A stretch of DNA of 64,000 nt, from assembly GCF_006376675.1 (NCBI RefSeq), contig NZ_VEWK01000009.1, positions 62,001 through 126,000 of the forward strand, in the 5' to 3' direction. The stretch is from Brucella pecoris. GTDB lineage: Bacteria > Pseudomonadota > Alphaproteobacteria > Rhizobiales > Rhizobiaceae. Positions 16,607 to 24,626 of this stretch are shown here, piece by piece (position 1 is the stretch's first letter; each line of letters begins with the position of its first letter). The translations under genes and the position numbers were made by a program. The notes under the pieces were generated by a model. It was given only the letters and a program-made list of their open reading frames with translations. It did not search any database and was not told the origin of the DNA.

Positions 16607-18780
16607 GAATATTTCAGGCTGCCGACAACCGTTCGGCCCTGATCGCGATAACAGAAACCTGCCGAGCAGACCGGCTTGCGGGTGTCGAGAAGGTTGGTGG
16701 CGTTGACCTGCAGTTTTACGCCTTCATAGTCCTTCTTGATGGCGCCAAAGTCGAAATCGATCGCTGCGTCGACAAAGGCGCGAGAACTGTTTTTCATGGT
16801 ATTTTCGTCATTGCCGTAACTTGAACCGAGAAAGCGCACGCCCGTGCCGACGCCCAGACCGTAGAGGATGCTGTTTTCTGGCAACTTATAATGCGCCCAG
16901 GCCGATGCCATGTGGGTCGGTACGGACGAGATTTCATTGCCCACCGTACCTTCCGGCCCGTCTTTGATGCTGGTCTGCATATAGCTATACGACGCAATGA
17001 GAGACAGGCCATTGTCGAGACTGGTGCTGGCTTCCAATTCCAGACCACGCGAGCGTAGTTTACCACGCTGTACCTGAATGTTGGCCGGCCCGGTATCCAG
17101 TTCAACCACTTCGTAATAGAGGCCATTGTCCTGATTGATGTTGAACAGAGCGGCCGTTATCAGGGTATTGCTGTTGGGCAACTGGTACTTGATCCCGATT
17201 TCCTGCTGCTCACTCTCCGTTGGCTTGAACGGATTACCGGTTTCCTGGTTTACACCGGCATTGGGCGAAAACGCCGTCGAATAGCTGGCATATGGCGTAA
17301 TACCCCAAGGCGTCTCGTAAGTCAGTCCGGCACGCCATGTGAAGGCCTTGTCGCTCTGGTCAGAATCGCTGGATGTATTGGTTGTCAGGTCGCTGCTTTT
17401 GGTGTCGGTGCTGACCCAGTCCTGGCGGCCACCGAGGGTGAAAGTCCAGGCATCATAGCGGATCTGATCCTGGAGATAGACGCCAGCCATAAACTGGTCC
17501 TGAACGTCTTTTGTCTGGAAGTCGATCGGCGCTACAGGGCGCCCCATGGACGGATGTCTGGTATCCAGCGGCGGCGTATAGCCATAGCCGTTCAATCCCT
17601 TCCATTGCAGTTTTGTCAGATCAATACCGGTCAGCAGTTGGTGTTCCAGATTACCTGTATCGAAATTCGCTTCCAGTTGATTATCGATGGTGAAACTGGT
17701 CAGACGTTCTTCAAAAGTTCCCGCACTGCTGTCGAGAAGGAATGGATCGTCTTCATTGGCCTGATAGGCAAAAGCCCAATCGGCTCCGATCTTGGTCGAG
17801 GCAAGGCGGGCATTCTGGCGGAACACGAAGGTATCGTTAATGCGCTTTTCAAATTCATAGCCTATGCGCCCCTGTGTTTGTACAGAGTCGTTGAAAGCGG
17901 TGTTGCCTGCAAAAATGTCGGACACCTTGCCCGTAATGGCATCATAATAATAAGCGGCAGTGCCGCCGGTCTTGATGCGGGAGAACTCGCTGAGAACGGT
18001 CAAGCGGGTGTCTTCATCCGGTTTCCACGTAAAAGCCGGTGCGATGTAAATGCGATCATCAGGAACTGACGGCTGTTCGGTATCGGCGTTGCGCCAAAGG
18101 CCGGTCAGTCGATAGTAAAGCGGGTCACCTTCCTTGACCGGTCCGGACAGATCAAACTGGGTCTGATAACGATTGTTGGTGCCGTATTGAATCTGCACCT
18201 CATGAAGCGGAGTTTCCGTCGGACGCTTGCTGATCAGGTTGAACAGACCGCCTGCACCGGACGCGCCGTAGAGGGCTGACGATGGGCCGCGCAAAATGGA
18301 AACGCCTTCCAGACCATAAGGTTCTGTCTTGAAGAGAGCTGAACTCGCTCCCGGCTGGCGCAGATTGTCGCGAAAGACACCGGTATAAGTGACGTCGAAA
18401 CCGCGCACCGTGAAGGAATCGAAGCGCGGATCAAAGCCGTAGCCACCAACGCGCGCGCTGGGTGTATAGGCAATGGCGTCGAGCAGGGTCTGCGGATTAC
18501 GATCTTCAAGCTGCTGTTGGGTGACGGAAGAAATAGACTGTGGGGTCTGCACAAACGGGGTGTCGATCTTGGCGCCGGTTGCACTGCTGCGCGCCACATA
18601 ACCGTCTGCATCAATCACACCACCGCTGCCGCCATCAATGACGATCTTGTCGAGTACGATTGCGCCACTCTCTGCCTGAGGAGGGGTGGTCTGGTCCTGC
18701 GCCATTGCCGTAGCGGCAAGGGCAATCAGGGAGGTACCGGCCAGAATTGTGCGGCGAAGAGGCGTGCAGTCTGAGCGCAT
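16600..18780 (-). CDS. TonB-dependent siderophore receptor
   Basis: The product (726 residues) has a signal peptide ending TAMA-QD, a TonB-box-like GAIVLDKIVID stretch, a plug domain (TPQSISSVTQQQLEDRNPQTLLDA, ILRGPSSALYGASGAGG) and a long beta-barrel ending in the aromatic residue W. The plug pattern is that of TIGR01783-type siderophore receptors such as FhuA/FoxA/FpvA relatives. I place the start at 18780, since the frame upstream enters a perfect 13-bp inverted repeat (18795-18830) that looks like an operator. It is first gene of the TonB receptor/FhuF/binding-protein operon. The siderophore is not known; FhuF partners suggest a hydroxamate. Confidence 0.93.
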   Translation of the reverse strand: MRSDCTPLRRTILAGTSLIALAATAMAQDQTTPPQAESGAIVLDKIVIDGGSGGVIDADGYVARSSATGAKIDTPFVQTPQSISSVTQQQLEDRNPQTLLDAIAYTPSARVGGYGFDPRFDSFTVRGFDVTYTGVFRDNLRQPGASSALFKTEPYGLEGVSILRGPSSALYGASGAGGLFNLISKRPTETPLHEVQIQYGTNNRYQTQFDLSGPVKEGDPLYYRLTGLWRNADTEQPSVPDDRIYIAPAFTWKPDEDTRLTVLSEFSRIKTGGTAAYYYDAITGKVSDIFAGNTAFNDSVQTQGRIGYEFEKRINDTFVFRQNARLASTKIGADWAFAYQANEDDPFLLDSSAGTFEERLTSFTIDNQLEANFDTGNLEHQLLTGIDLTKLQWKGLNGYGYTPPLDTRHPSMGRPVAPIDFQTKDVQDQFMAGVYLQDQIRYDAWTFTLGGRQDWVSTDTKSSDLTTNTSSDSDQSDKAFTWRAGLTYETPWGITPYASYSTAFSPNAGVNQETGNPFKPTESEQQEIGIKYQLPNSNTLITAALFNINQDNGLYYEVVELDTGPANIQVQRGKLRSRGLELEASTSLDNGLSLIASYSYMQTSIKDGPEGTVGNEISSVPTHMASAWAHYKLPENSILYGLGVGTGVRFLGSSYGNDENTMKNSSRAFVDAAIDFDFGAIKKDYEGVKLQVNATNLLDTRKPVCSAGFCYRDQGRTVVGSLKYSW

Positions 18781-18794
18781 ATGGAATATTCCCA

Positions 18795-18830
18795 ACATGA
18801 GTATAACAATCATGACCGTTATACTCATGT
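18795..18830. promoter_or_regulatory. Perfect 13-bp inverted repeat upstream of TonB receptor
   Basis: Arms acatgagtataac (18795-18807) and gttatactcatgt (18818-18830) are exact complements with a 10-base spacer, 15 bases before the receptor start. The long perfect dyad is a strong candidate for a regulator site. It does not match a Fur box, an Irr ICE motif (TTTAGAA-N-TTCTAAA) or a simple RirA site. Confidence 0.65.
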
Positions 18831-18990
18831 ATCTGTACTGGCAAGAAATTACCTGATAAAATAAGTCATGTTTTTATGCCTGTAATCATCCTGCAACACT
18901 TCGGCTGATGCGGCGTTCAACGCTCAATACTGGCTTCGCCTCGCGTGGCTGAAACGACAGGATCGGGGGATAATAGATCGGAACCATGAA

Positions 18991-19032
18991 TAGAGCACTC
19001 CCAGTGATTCAATCAAAACAGGAAATGCTCTA
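18991..19032. repeat. Short palindromic intergenic element
   Basis: A 42-bp unit bounded by tagagca (18991-18997) and tgctcta (19026-19032), with gattcaatcaaaacagga inside. The style matches the tagagc...gctcta ends of the larger elements elsewhere in the window. Confidence 0.5.
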
Positions 19033-19040
19033 GTTGGATT

Positions 19041-19094
19041 GAATTTGACGTTTGAATCCCGACCAACTGAAACGCTGTTTCAAACGTCAAATTC
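19041..19094. repeat. 16-bp perfect inverted repeat
   Basis: Arms gaatttgacgtttgaa (19041-19056) and ttcaaacgtcaaattc (19079-19094) are exact complements separated by 22 bases. It lies directly after the tagagca/tgctcta element and just downstream of the sulfonate-type binding-protein gene on the minus strand. Confidence 0.6.
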
Positions 19095-19121
19095 GAAAAA
19101 TCCACTCGATACATATACTTG

Positions 19122-19197
19122 CTAGTGGTCTTTTTGATTCCGACATTTGCCCGATGCTTGTCGCCGGGGGATGCAAATGTCGGAATCAGACCACTAG
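19122..19197. repeat. Large hairpin repeat overlapping the binding-protein stop codon
   Basis: Left arm 19122-19150 and right arm 19173-19197 pair over about 25 bases, with four extra T residues on the left as a bulge. The right arm includes the stop codon (19194-19196) of the binding-protein gene. A 12-bp direct repeat ctagttggattg occurs at 19030-19041 and again at 19194-19205, bracketing this hairpin and the preceding inverted repeat, as a target duplication or recombination would leave. Confidence 0.55.
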
Positions 19198-20228
19198 TTG
19201 GATTGTTTCCCGTCAACTTCCTTGTAAGCCGCATCGAGGAAGCTGGTGTCGATCCACTTGTCGTAGTCAACTGAACCCTTGAGCAATTTGGCATCAGCCA
19301 TGAATTGCTCTTCGACTTTAAGCGAAGCGAGTGCTTCGGGAGTAATTCTGGGGTCCTGGTAAAACACGTTATTCCGGTAGGTCTGGCGAACCGACTTCTC
19401 TGACGACTTTGTTTCGGCAACGAAAATCTTGATCGTTTCTTCGGGATGGGCGTCGGCCCAGCGTGCTGTCTCGATATCGACCTTCAAGAGGCGCTTGACG
19501 ATCTCGGGATGTTTGCGGACAAAGTCTCCATTTGCGGAAATGAGAAATGGGGCTGACCATTCCGGGTGCGAGGAGGCGTCGAGGATGACGCGGGCCTGAC
19601 CCGCTTCGACGAGTTTTGCGGCGACGTCGCCGCTTTCGACGACGGCATCCACATCACCGCGCACCAGGGCCGGGCCTGAAGCATCAAAGGCGAGGTTGAG
19701 AGACTCCACGTCGTTAAGAGACAATCCGACCGATTTGAGAGCCTTGGCGAAGATTGAATGACGGACTGTCCCTGTGAGATAGGCGACCTTCTTGCCCTTC
19801 AGATCTTGCAGCGATCTGATCGACGAGTTTGTGTTGACGATAATCGCTGAACCGTTTTCCTTGATGAAGCTGGAAAGGCCGATTGCTTTGACATCCGCAC
19901 CGGCTGCGGCGACCCGCAACGCTGGATTGTTGCCGGTACAAATGAACTCTACGGCTCCAGTTGCAAGGGCCGTTGTTGCTTCGGAACCACCGTTGGTGAA
20001 AGCGATGAATTCGACCTTGATGCCATCGTCCTCAAATTCCTTGGCAAGCGTGCCATTGTGTCTTTCAAGGATGAATTTCAAGTGGCCGGGTGCCGTGCTG
20101 CCGATACGGATCACACTTGGCTTGTCGTCGGCAAAAGCAGGCGATGAGGGGGTGAGGTTGCCGAGTGCGAGTGCCACAAGGCCACTCAACACGACGCGGC
20201 GCAGGATGGGAGAATTGAAAACGATCAT
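19194..20228 (-). CDS. NrtA/SsuA/TauA-like ABC substrate-binding protein
   Basis: The 344-residue protein has a signal peptide ending PAFA-DD and the NMT1/THI5-like fold, with GHLKFILERHNG, the TNGGSEATTALATGAVEF stretch and SLQDLKGKKVAYLTGT typical of aliphatic sulfonate, taurine and nitrate binding proteins. It is last gene of a minus-strand operon of redoxin, flavoprotein, ferredoxin, ATPase and permease. The final codons and stop lie within a repeat arm, so the C-terminus may have been altered by repeat insertion. Confidence 0.9.
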   Translation of the reverse strand: MIVFNSPILRRVVLSGLVALALGNLTPSSPAFADDKPSVIRIGSTAPGHLKFILERHNGTLAKEFEDDGIKVEFIAFTNGGSEATTALATGAVEFICTGNNPALRVAAAGADVKAIGLSSFIKENGSAIIVNTNSSIRSLQDLKGKKVAYLTGTVRHSIFAKALKSVGLSLNDVESLNLAFDASGPALVRGDVDAVVESGDVAAKLVEAGQARVILDASSHPEWSAPFLISANGDFVRKHPEIVKRLLKVDIETARWADAHPEETIKIFVAETKSSEKSVRQTYRNNVFYQDPRITPEALASLKVEEQFMADAKLLKGSVDYDKWIDTSFLDAAYKEVDGKQSN

Positions 20229-20268
20229 ACGGTGTTTCCCTTGAGACCAGGTTGATGTTGATGTGAGC

Positions 20269-21123
20269 TCAGGCAGGGGAGATGTCGGAACTGCCTTTCC
20301 AGGCGGTGGCCCAGCGTTCGAACCAGACCAGCAGATAGTTCACCAGCAGCCCGATTGCGGTCATGGTTATGATGCCGGCATACATGTCGGCAGTTTCCAT
20401 CATGAGCTGCGATTGCTGGATCAAAAATCCGAGGCCGGATTTCGCAGCAAGCATCTCTGCGCCGATTACCGCGAAGATGGAGGCTTTGACGGCAAGCCGC
20501 ATGCCTGAGACGATCGAAGGAATGCTGGCTGGCAAAATGACTTTCCGGAACATATCGATGTCCGATGTGCCCATCGAGCGTGCCGCCTTCAACAGCAACG
20601 GATCGACGGATTTGACGCCCGAGATCGTATTGATCAACAGAAAGAAGATCGACGAATAGAAGGTGATCGCAATCTTTGATGCTTCGCCTATACCGAGCAG
20701 GAGGATGAAGACTGGCAACAACGCAAACTGCGAGGTGTTGCGCAGCGTCTGCACGAGAAGATCAGAAACTTTTTCGAACAGGGGGTAACGCCCCATGAGA
20801 AAGCCGAGCGGCACCGCAACGATGACGGCCAGGACGAAACCAATCGCCGCCCGTTGCAGACTGATGCCGATATTGGTCGTCAGTGTGCCGTCGAGCATCA
20901 TCGCGTACCACGCCTCTGATACTTCGCTCAGCGGAGGAAAAAAGATGCGATTGAGCCAGCCGAGCCGCGGTGCGATCTCCCATAGTGCCAGGAAAGCCAG
21001 GAGCAGGGGCAGGCCGTACGCAAATGTGCCGACTTCGGGTGGCTTGATTTTCCAAGCTCGCCCTTTTCCCCTCTTGGAAGAAGAGCGCGCACCGAATGCG
21101 GTCTTATCGGTTAGATAGGCCAT
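20269..21123 (-). CDS. SsuC/TauC-type ABC permease
   Basis: A 284-residue protein with about six membrane spans and the EAA coupling loop AARSMGTSDIDMFRKVILPASIP (about residues 178-200), the pattern of sulfonate, taurine and nitrate importers. A GGAG site lies nine bases before the ATG. It sits 14 bases after the ATPase gene and 40 bases before the binding-protein gene, so the three form one transporter. Confidence 0.92.
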   Translation of the reverse strand: MAYLTDKTAFGARSSSKRGKGRAWKIKPPEVGTFAYGLPLLLAFLALWEIAPRLGWLNRIFFPPLSEVSEAWYAMMLDGTLTTNIGISLQRAAIGFVLAVIVAVPLGFLMGRYPLFEKVSDLLVQTLRNTSQFALLPVFILLLGIGEASKIAITFYSSIFFLLINTISGVKSVDPLLLKAARSMGTSDIDMFRKVILPASIPSIVSGMRLAVKASIFAVIGAEMLAAKSGLGFLIQQSQLMMETADMYAGIITMTAIGLLVNYLLVWFERWATAWKGSSDISPA

Positions 21124-21137
21124 CGTAGTGGACTCCT

Positions 21138-21974
21138 TCAGTGGGCATAGTCAGGCGAAAGCACCCAGTCCTTTTGTGCCTTGTTCACTTCATCGCGAAG
21201 CGCTTCCCACACGCGGCTGCGGTGCCGGTTGAATTCGGAACTGGCGCGGATATCACTGCCACGAGGCCTCGGAAGATCGACATCGATTATCTCCTTCACC
21301 GTGCCCGGACGTGCAGTCATGACGACGATCCTGTCCGCGAGGTAGATCGCCTCATCAATCGAGTGGGTAACAAAAACAACAGTTGTTCTGATCTTCTCCC
21401 AAATGCGCAGCAACTCGGTCTGGAGAATCTCCCGTGTCTGCGCATCGAGTGCTGCGAAGGGCTCGTCCATGAGCAGAACTTCAGGGTCGGTGACGAGGGC
21501 CCTGGCGATTGCAACGCGCTGTTGCATGCCGCCCGAAAGCTGATTGGGGAACCGGTCTTCGAATCCGGAGAGCCCGAAAAGTGAAAGGAAATAGCGCGCC
21601 TTATCGGTGCGCTCCCGCTTCGAGATACCATGCAGTTCCAGCGCATATTCGATGTTGGACAGTGCTGTGCGCCACGGAAACAGGGCATATTGCTGAAAGA
21701 CGTAACCCGTCTTCGGGTCCGGCTTGACGATACGCTTGCCGTCGATGCTGACGATGCCGTTGGAAGCCGCTGTCAGCCCGCCGATAATGTCGAGCAAGAC
21801 GGACTTGCCGCTGCCACTCGGTCCCACCAGCGTTATGAACTCACCCCTCTGGATGGCAAGATCGACGCCATTCAGGACGGTGACGCTGTCGGAGGTGCGG
21901 CCATCGACCAAAACCGACTGGCCGGGCTTCAGCCGGAATGTCTTGTGGACGTCAGTCACTGTGATGCGGTCCAT
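21138..21974 (-). CDS. SsuB/TauB-type ABC ATP-binding protein
   Basis: Walker A GPSGSGKS, Q-loop FQQYALFPW, signature LSGGMQQRVAIARA, Walker B LLMDEPFAALD and the H-loop THSIDEA identify a nitrate/sulfonate/taurine-type importer ATPase. ATG 21974 follows ggag with 6-base spacing; an ATG at 21986 directly abuts the ferredoxin stop and would add four residues. About 278 residues. It belongs with the permease and binding protein downstream. Confidence 0.92.
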   Translation of the reverse strand: MDRITVTDVHKTFRLKPGQSVLVDGRTSDSVTVLNGVDLAIQRGEFITLVGPSGSGKSVLLDIIGGLTAASNGIVSIDGKRIVKPDPKTGYVFQQYALFPWRTALSNIEYALELHGISKRERTDKARYFLSLFGLSGFEDRFPNQLSGGMQQRVAIARALVTDPEVLLMDEPFAALDAQTREILQTELLRIWEKIRTTVVFVTHSIDEAIYLADRIVVMTARPGTVKEIIDVDLPRPRGSDIRASSEFNRHRSRVWEALRDEVNKAQKDWVLSPDYAH

Positions 21975-21986
21975 TTGATTCTCCAT

Positions 21987-22313
21987 TCAGACTTGCGCAA
22001 CGCGGATGCGGTGTGTCGGGTCGAGTTCCGTTCCGCCGGGTTTGCCACGCTTCCATCCAAGCGCGCGTGAATAGCTGCCGAAAAGGTTTCGCTCTTCTGC
22101 TTCGGCCTCGGTTATCGAAAGCGGGCCATCCGCCCGTTCGGCGACATAAAGAGCGTCCGTTGGGCAATAGATTTCGCACAGAAAGCAGGTCTGACAATCA
22201 TCCTGACGGGCAATGAGGGGGACACCGTCCGACTCATCGAAGACGTTGGCCGGGCAGACTTTCACGCAGATATCGCATTCAACGCAGCGGCTTTGGGAAA
22301 TGATCTCAATCAC
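21987..22313 (-). CDS. Ferredoxin with two [4Fe-4S] clusters (AsfB-like)
   Basis: The 108-residue protein has two complete CxxCxxCxxxCP motifs (C10, C13, C16, C20 and C40, C43, C46, C50), the mark of a 2[4Fe-4S] ferredoxin or the beta subunit of APS reductase. The GTG start overlaps the flavoprotein stop (GTGA), so the pair is translated together and probably forms a two-subunit oxidoreductase. The arrangement of flavoprotein, ferredoxin and sulfonate-type importer matches asfA-asfB loci described in Pseudomonas for arylsulfonate use. Function here is inferred from that likeness. Confidence 0.9.
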   Translation of the reverse strand: MIEIISQSRCVECDICVKVCPANVFDESDGVPLIARQDDCQTCFLCEIYCPTDALYVAERADGPLSITEAEAEERNLFGSYSRALGWKRGKPGGTELDPTHRIRVAQV

Positions 22314-23941
22314 GACGCGATCTCCTGATGCCCATAGATGGCGGTCGAGACGGTGATCTCGTCGATGCCACGTAACGTGATGGGTTGAGAAAATGCCTTA
22401 TCGTTACCTTTGAAATCGCTTCGGCGATGCATGCCACGGCTTTCCGTGCGGGCAAGTGCTGCCGTTACTGACCAGCGTCCCGATGCAGCGATCGCTGCCG
22501 CCTCGCGCGCCTTCAGGCGATCAAGCCCTGATCCAGCAAGATGGTGTTTGACATCGCTCCAGATCGCATCGAGCTTTTCGCTGCTGGCCGTCAGGCGATT
22601 GCCTTCGCGGAAATAGTTTTTCTCCAGGGGCGTGACCTCAGCACGCACGCTGTCAATGACATCCTTCGGCGTGAGCGAAACCTTGGTCGCCGAGACGGGA
22701 CGCAAACCTGCCTGGCCGAGCGCGCTGGAATTGTGCCTGAAGGCCCTCACGCCTCGGCGCTTCGCATGAGATGCGGCTCCTTGGCCGGACCACCAGCCAC
22801 TGGCAATCGCCCAGGAAGAGTTCGGTCCCCCTCCGCCGGAAGCAGCTCCGGCGATCTGTTCGCGGCTTGCGGCATCTCCGGCGACATAGAGACCGGCGAC
22901 GTCAGTTGCGCAATCGGACGAGGCGATACGGATACCACCGGTGCCGCGCACGGTTTCTTCGGCGCGGAAAGTAACACGGAATAAATCGTGGAAAGGATCG
23001 ACCGGCATTCTGTTATAGGGCACGAAGCAGTTCGGCTGACCACGGCGCAACCAGTCCTGCAGGGCAGGCTCTGCTTGATCGAGTATCGCATAGACCGGGG
23101 CGTCGATCATTGCCTTGGCGATTTCCTTTTCGCGCTCACCAATACCGTTCTGCAGATGATTGCCGTCACTATCGAGAATTGGCGTGCCATCCTCGCGATA
23201 GAATGAAGCCCAGCGGAACGGTAATCCCTTGTTGAGCGACGTACCGAAGGGCGCCAGAGTGTACTTGCCCGTGAACTCCATGCCGGAAAGGGCTGCGCCG
23301 GCTTCAGCGGCCATAAGATGTCCGTCGCCCGTCAAGGTCGCGGCACCCAGGATGCGCTCGTTGAAGGCGCAGCCGCCTGTCGCGAGCACGACTGCACCGG
23401 CATCAACACGCCAGTCGCGATTGCGCTGGCGATCCATGCCCGCAGCGCCAGTGACCGCTTCGCCGTCGAAATAGAGTTCCAAGGCCGGATGGTGGTCCAG
23501 CACCGTAATTCCGGCTCGTAGAAGGCGGCGGCGCATGAAAGCCATATAGTCGGGCCCGCGTAGATTGGCGATATAGAGCTTGCCATCTTCGTCGTCGGGA
23601 AATGGATATCCCCATTCAGCCAGCTTAAGCAGATTTTCATAGGCTTGATCAACGGTGCGCAGCATCCAGCGTTGATCAGCAAGATTGCCTGTACGCTGCC
23701 AGCGCCGCTCAATGATCTGTGCCCGATTGTCCCCCGGCGGTACGGTCCAGGTGCCGGTATTTGACGGTGCCGTCGCGCCGCTGGTGCCTAAATAACCCTT
23801 GTCGGCAATTACGACGCGGGCGCCGCTCTGCACAGCAGACAAAGCAGCCCAGGCACCTGCAGGGCCACCCCCCAGTACGAGTACGTCCGTTTGCAAATGC
23901 AGCGGATCACCGCCTGTCAGGTCTTTTCGCTTCAATGACAT
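22310..23941 (-). CDS. FAD-dependent oxidoreductase, AprA/fumarate-reductase-like (AsfA-like)
   Basis: The 543-residue protein opens with the dinucleotide-binding VLVLGGGPAGAWAALSA (about residues 20-36) and has the later FAD site GLYVAGDAAS, the layout of the succinate dehydrogenase, fumarate reductase and adenylylsulfate reductase alpha family. There is no Tat or Sec signal, so it works in the cytoplasm. It overlaps the ferredoxin gene by four bases and precedes an importer of the sulfonate/taurine type. A role in reductive or oxidative handling of an imported organosulfur compound is the best guess; the electron partner is the ferredoxin. Confidence 0.88.
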   Translation of the reverse strand: MSLKRKDLTGGDPLHLQTDVLVLGGGPAGAWAALSAVQSGARVVIADKGYLGTSGATAPSNTGTWTVPPGDNRAQIIERRWQRTGNLADQRWMLRTVDQAYENLLKLAEWGYPFPDDEDGKLYIANLRGPDYMAFMRRRLLRAGITVLDHHPALELYFDGEAVTGAAGMDRQRNRDWRVDAGAVVLATGGCAFNERILGAATLTGDGHLMAAEAGAALSGMEFTGKYTLAPFGTSLNKGLPFRWASFYREDGTPILDSDGNHLQNGIGEREKEIAKAMIDAPVYAILDQAEPALQDWLRRGQPNCFVPYNRMPVDPFHDLFRVTFRAEETVRGTGGIRIASSDCATDVAGLYVAGDAASREQIAGAASGGGGPNSSWAIASGWWSGQGAASHAKRRGVRAFRHNSSALGQAGLRPVSATKVSLTPKDVIDSVRAEVTPLEKNYFREGNRLTASSEKLDAIWSDVKHHLAGSGLDRLKAREAAAIAASGRWSVTAALARTESRGMHRRSDFKGNDKAFSQPITLRGIDEITVSTAIYGHQEIAS

Positions 23942-23993
23942 TGAGATTTCCGGAAAACATTATGCGGGTATGCGACCGCGTAACTGTCTGTTG

Positions 23994-24581
23994 TCATGCC
24001 ACATTGGAGAACCAGGATGGTTCGTTGCCAGCAGTCCATTTGATGTTGCAGCCGATCGAGGGTGTTTGTGCCGCCGCAGGCTTCTTGCCAGCAAGTATTG
24101 CATCGGTTGCAGCGCGGAGATCCTTGCCCGTTACCACCTTGCCGTTGCCTGGGCGCGCATCGTCGAATTGGCCATGATAGGCGAGCTTGCGGTCGCCATC
24201 GAAAACGAAAAGATCAGGCGTGCATGCCGCGCCGTAAGCCTTCGCGACCGTTTGCTCCTCGTCCTTCAGATAGGGGAACGAGTAACCGATCTCATCGACT
24301 TCCCGACCGATTGCCTCGATGCTTTCTTCAGGGTGGGCCTCGATATCGTTGCTGTTGATGGCAATTATCTGCAGGCCTTTGGTCTGATACTCGCGGGCGA
24401 AGGATGCAAATTCATTGCGAATGAGCTGTACGAAGGGACAGCGATTGGAGATGAAAGCGACGAGAAGCGCCGGCGCGGCTTCAAAATCGGAGAGCCTGTG
24501 CGCTACTCCATTTGCATCGCTTAGGAGGAAATCGGCCGCTATTGTGCCAAGCTCGATAGAATTGGATAGGGTTTTGGGCAT
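23994..24581 (-). CDS. Thioredoxin-fold redoxin (AhpC/TSA-like), single active cysteine
   Basis: The 195-residue protein has the thioredoxin-like fold order of AhpC/TSA redoxins. Relatives carry CNHCP at the active site; here it reads S45-N-R-C48-P, so the first cysteine is serine and only C48 remains. Other cysteines occur near residue 119 and in IGCNIKW near the C-terminus and could act as resolving residues. A strong aaaggaggatcct site precedes the ATG. It is first gene of the sulfonate-type operon, 52 bases before the flavoprotein. It may serve as a thiol reductant or peroxidase for sulfur released in the pathway (inference). Confidence 0.82.
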   Translation of the reverse strand: MPKTLSNSIELGTIAADFLLSDANGVAHRLSDFEAAPALLVAFISNRCPFVQLIRNEFASFAREYQTKGLQIIAINSNDIEAHPEESIEAIGREVDEIGYSFPYLKDEEQTVAKAYGAACTPDLFVFDGDRKLAYHGQFDDARPGNGKVVTGKDLRAATDAILAGKKPAAAQTPSIGCNIKWTAGNEPSWFSNVA

Positions 24582-24611
24582 AGGATCCTCCTTTAGTGGA
24601 GGGTCTATAAT

Positions 24612-24626
24612 CTACAATTTTTGTAG
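24612..24626. promoter_or_regulatory. Palindrome upstream of the redoxin/flavoprotein operon
   Basis: ctacaa-ttt-ttgtag is a perfect 6-3-6 dyad located 30-45 bases before the redoxin start, in an AT-rich stretch where the minus-strand promoter should lie (tagattata follows on that strand). It is a candidate operator for a sulfur-responsive or local regulator; no regulator gene adjoins it. Confidence 0.45.
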
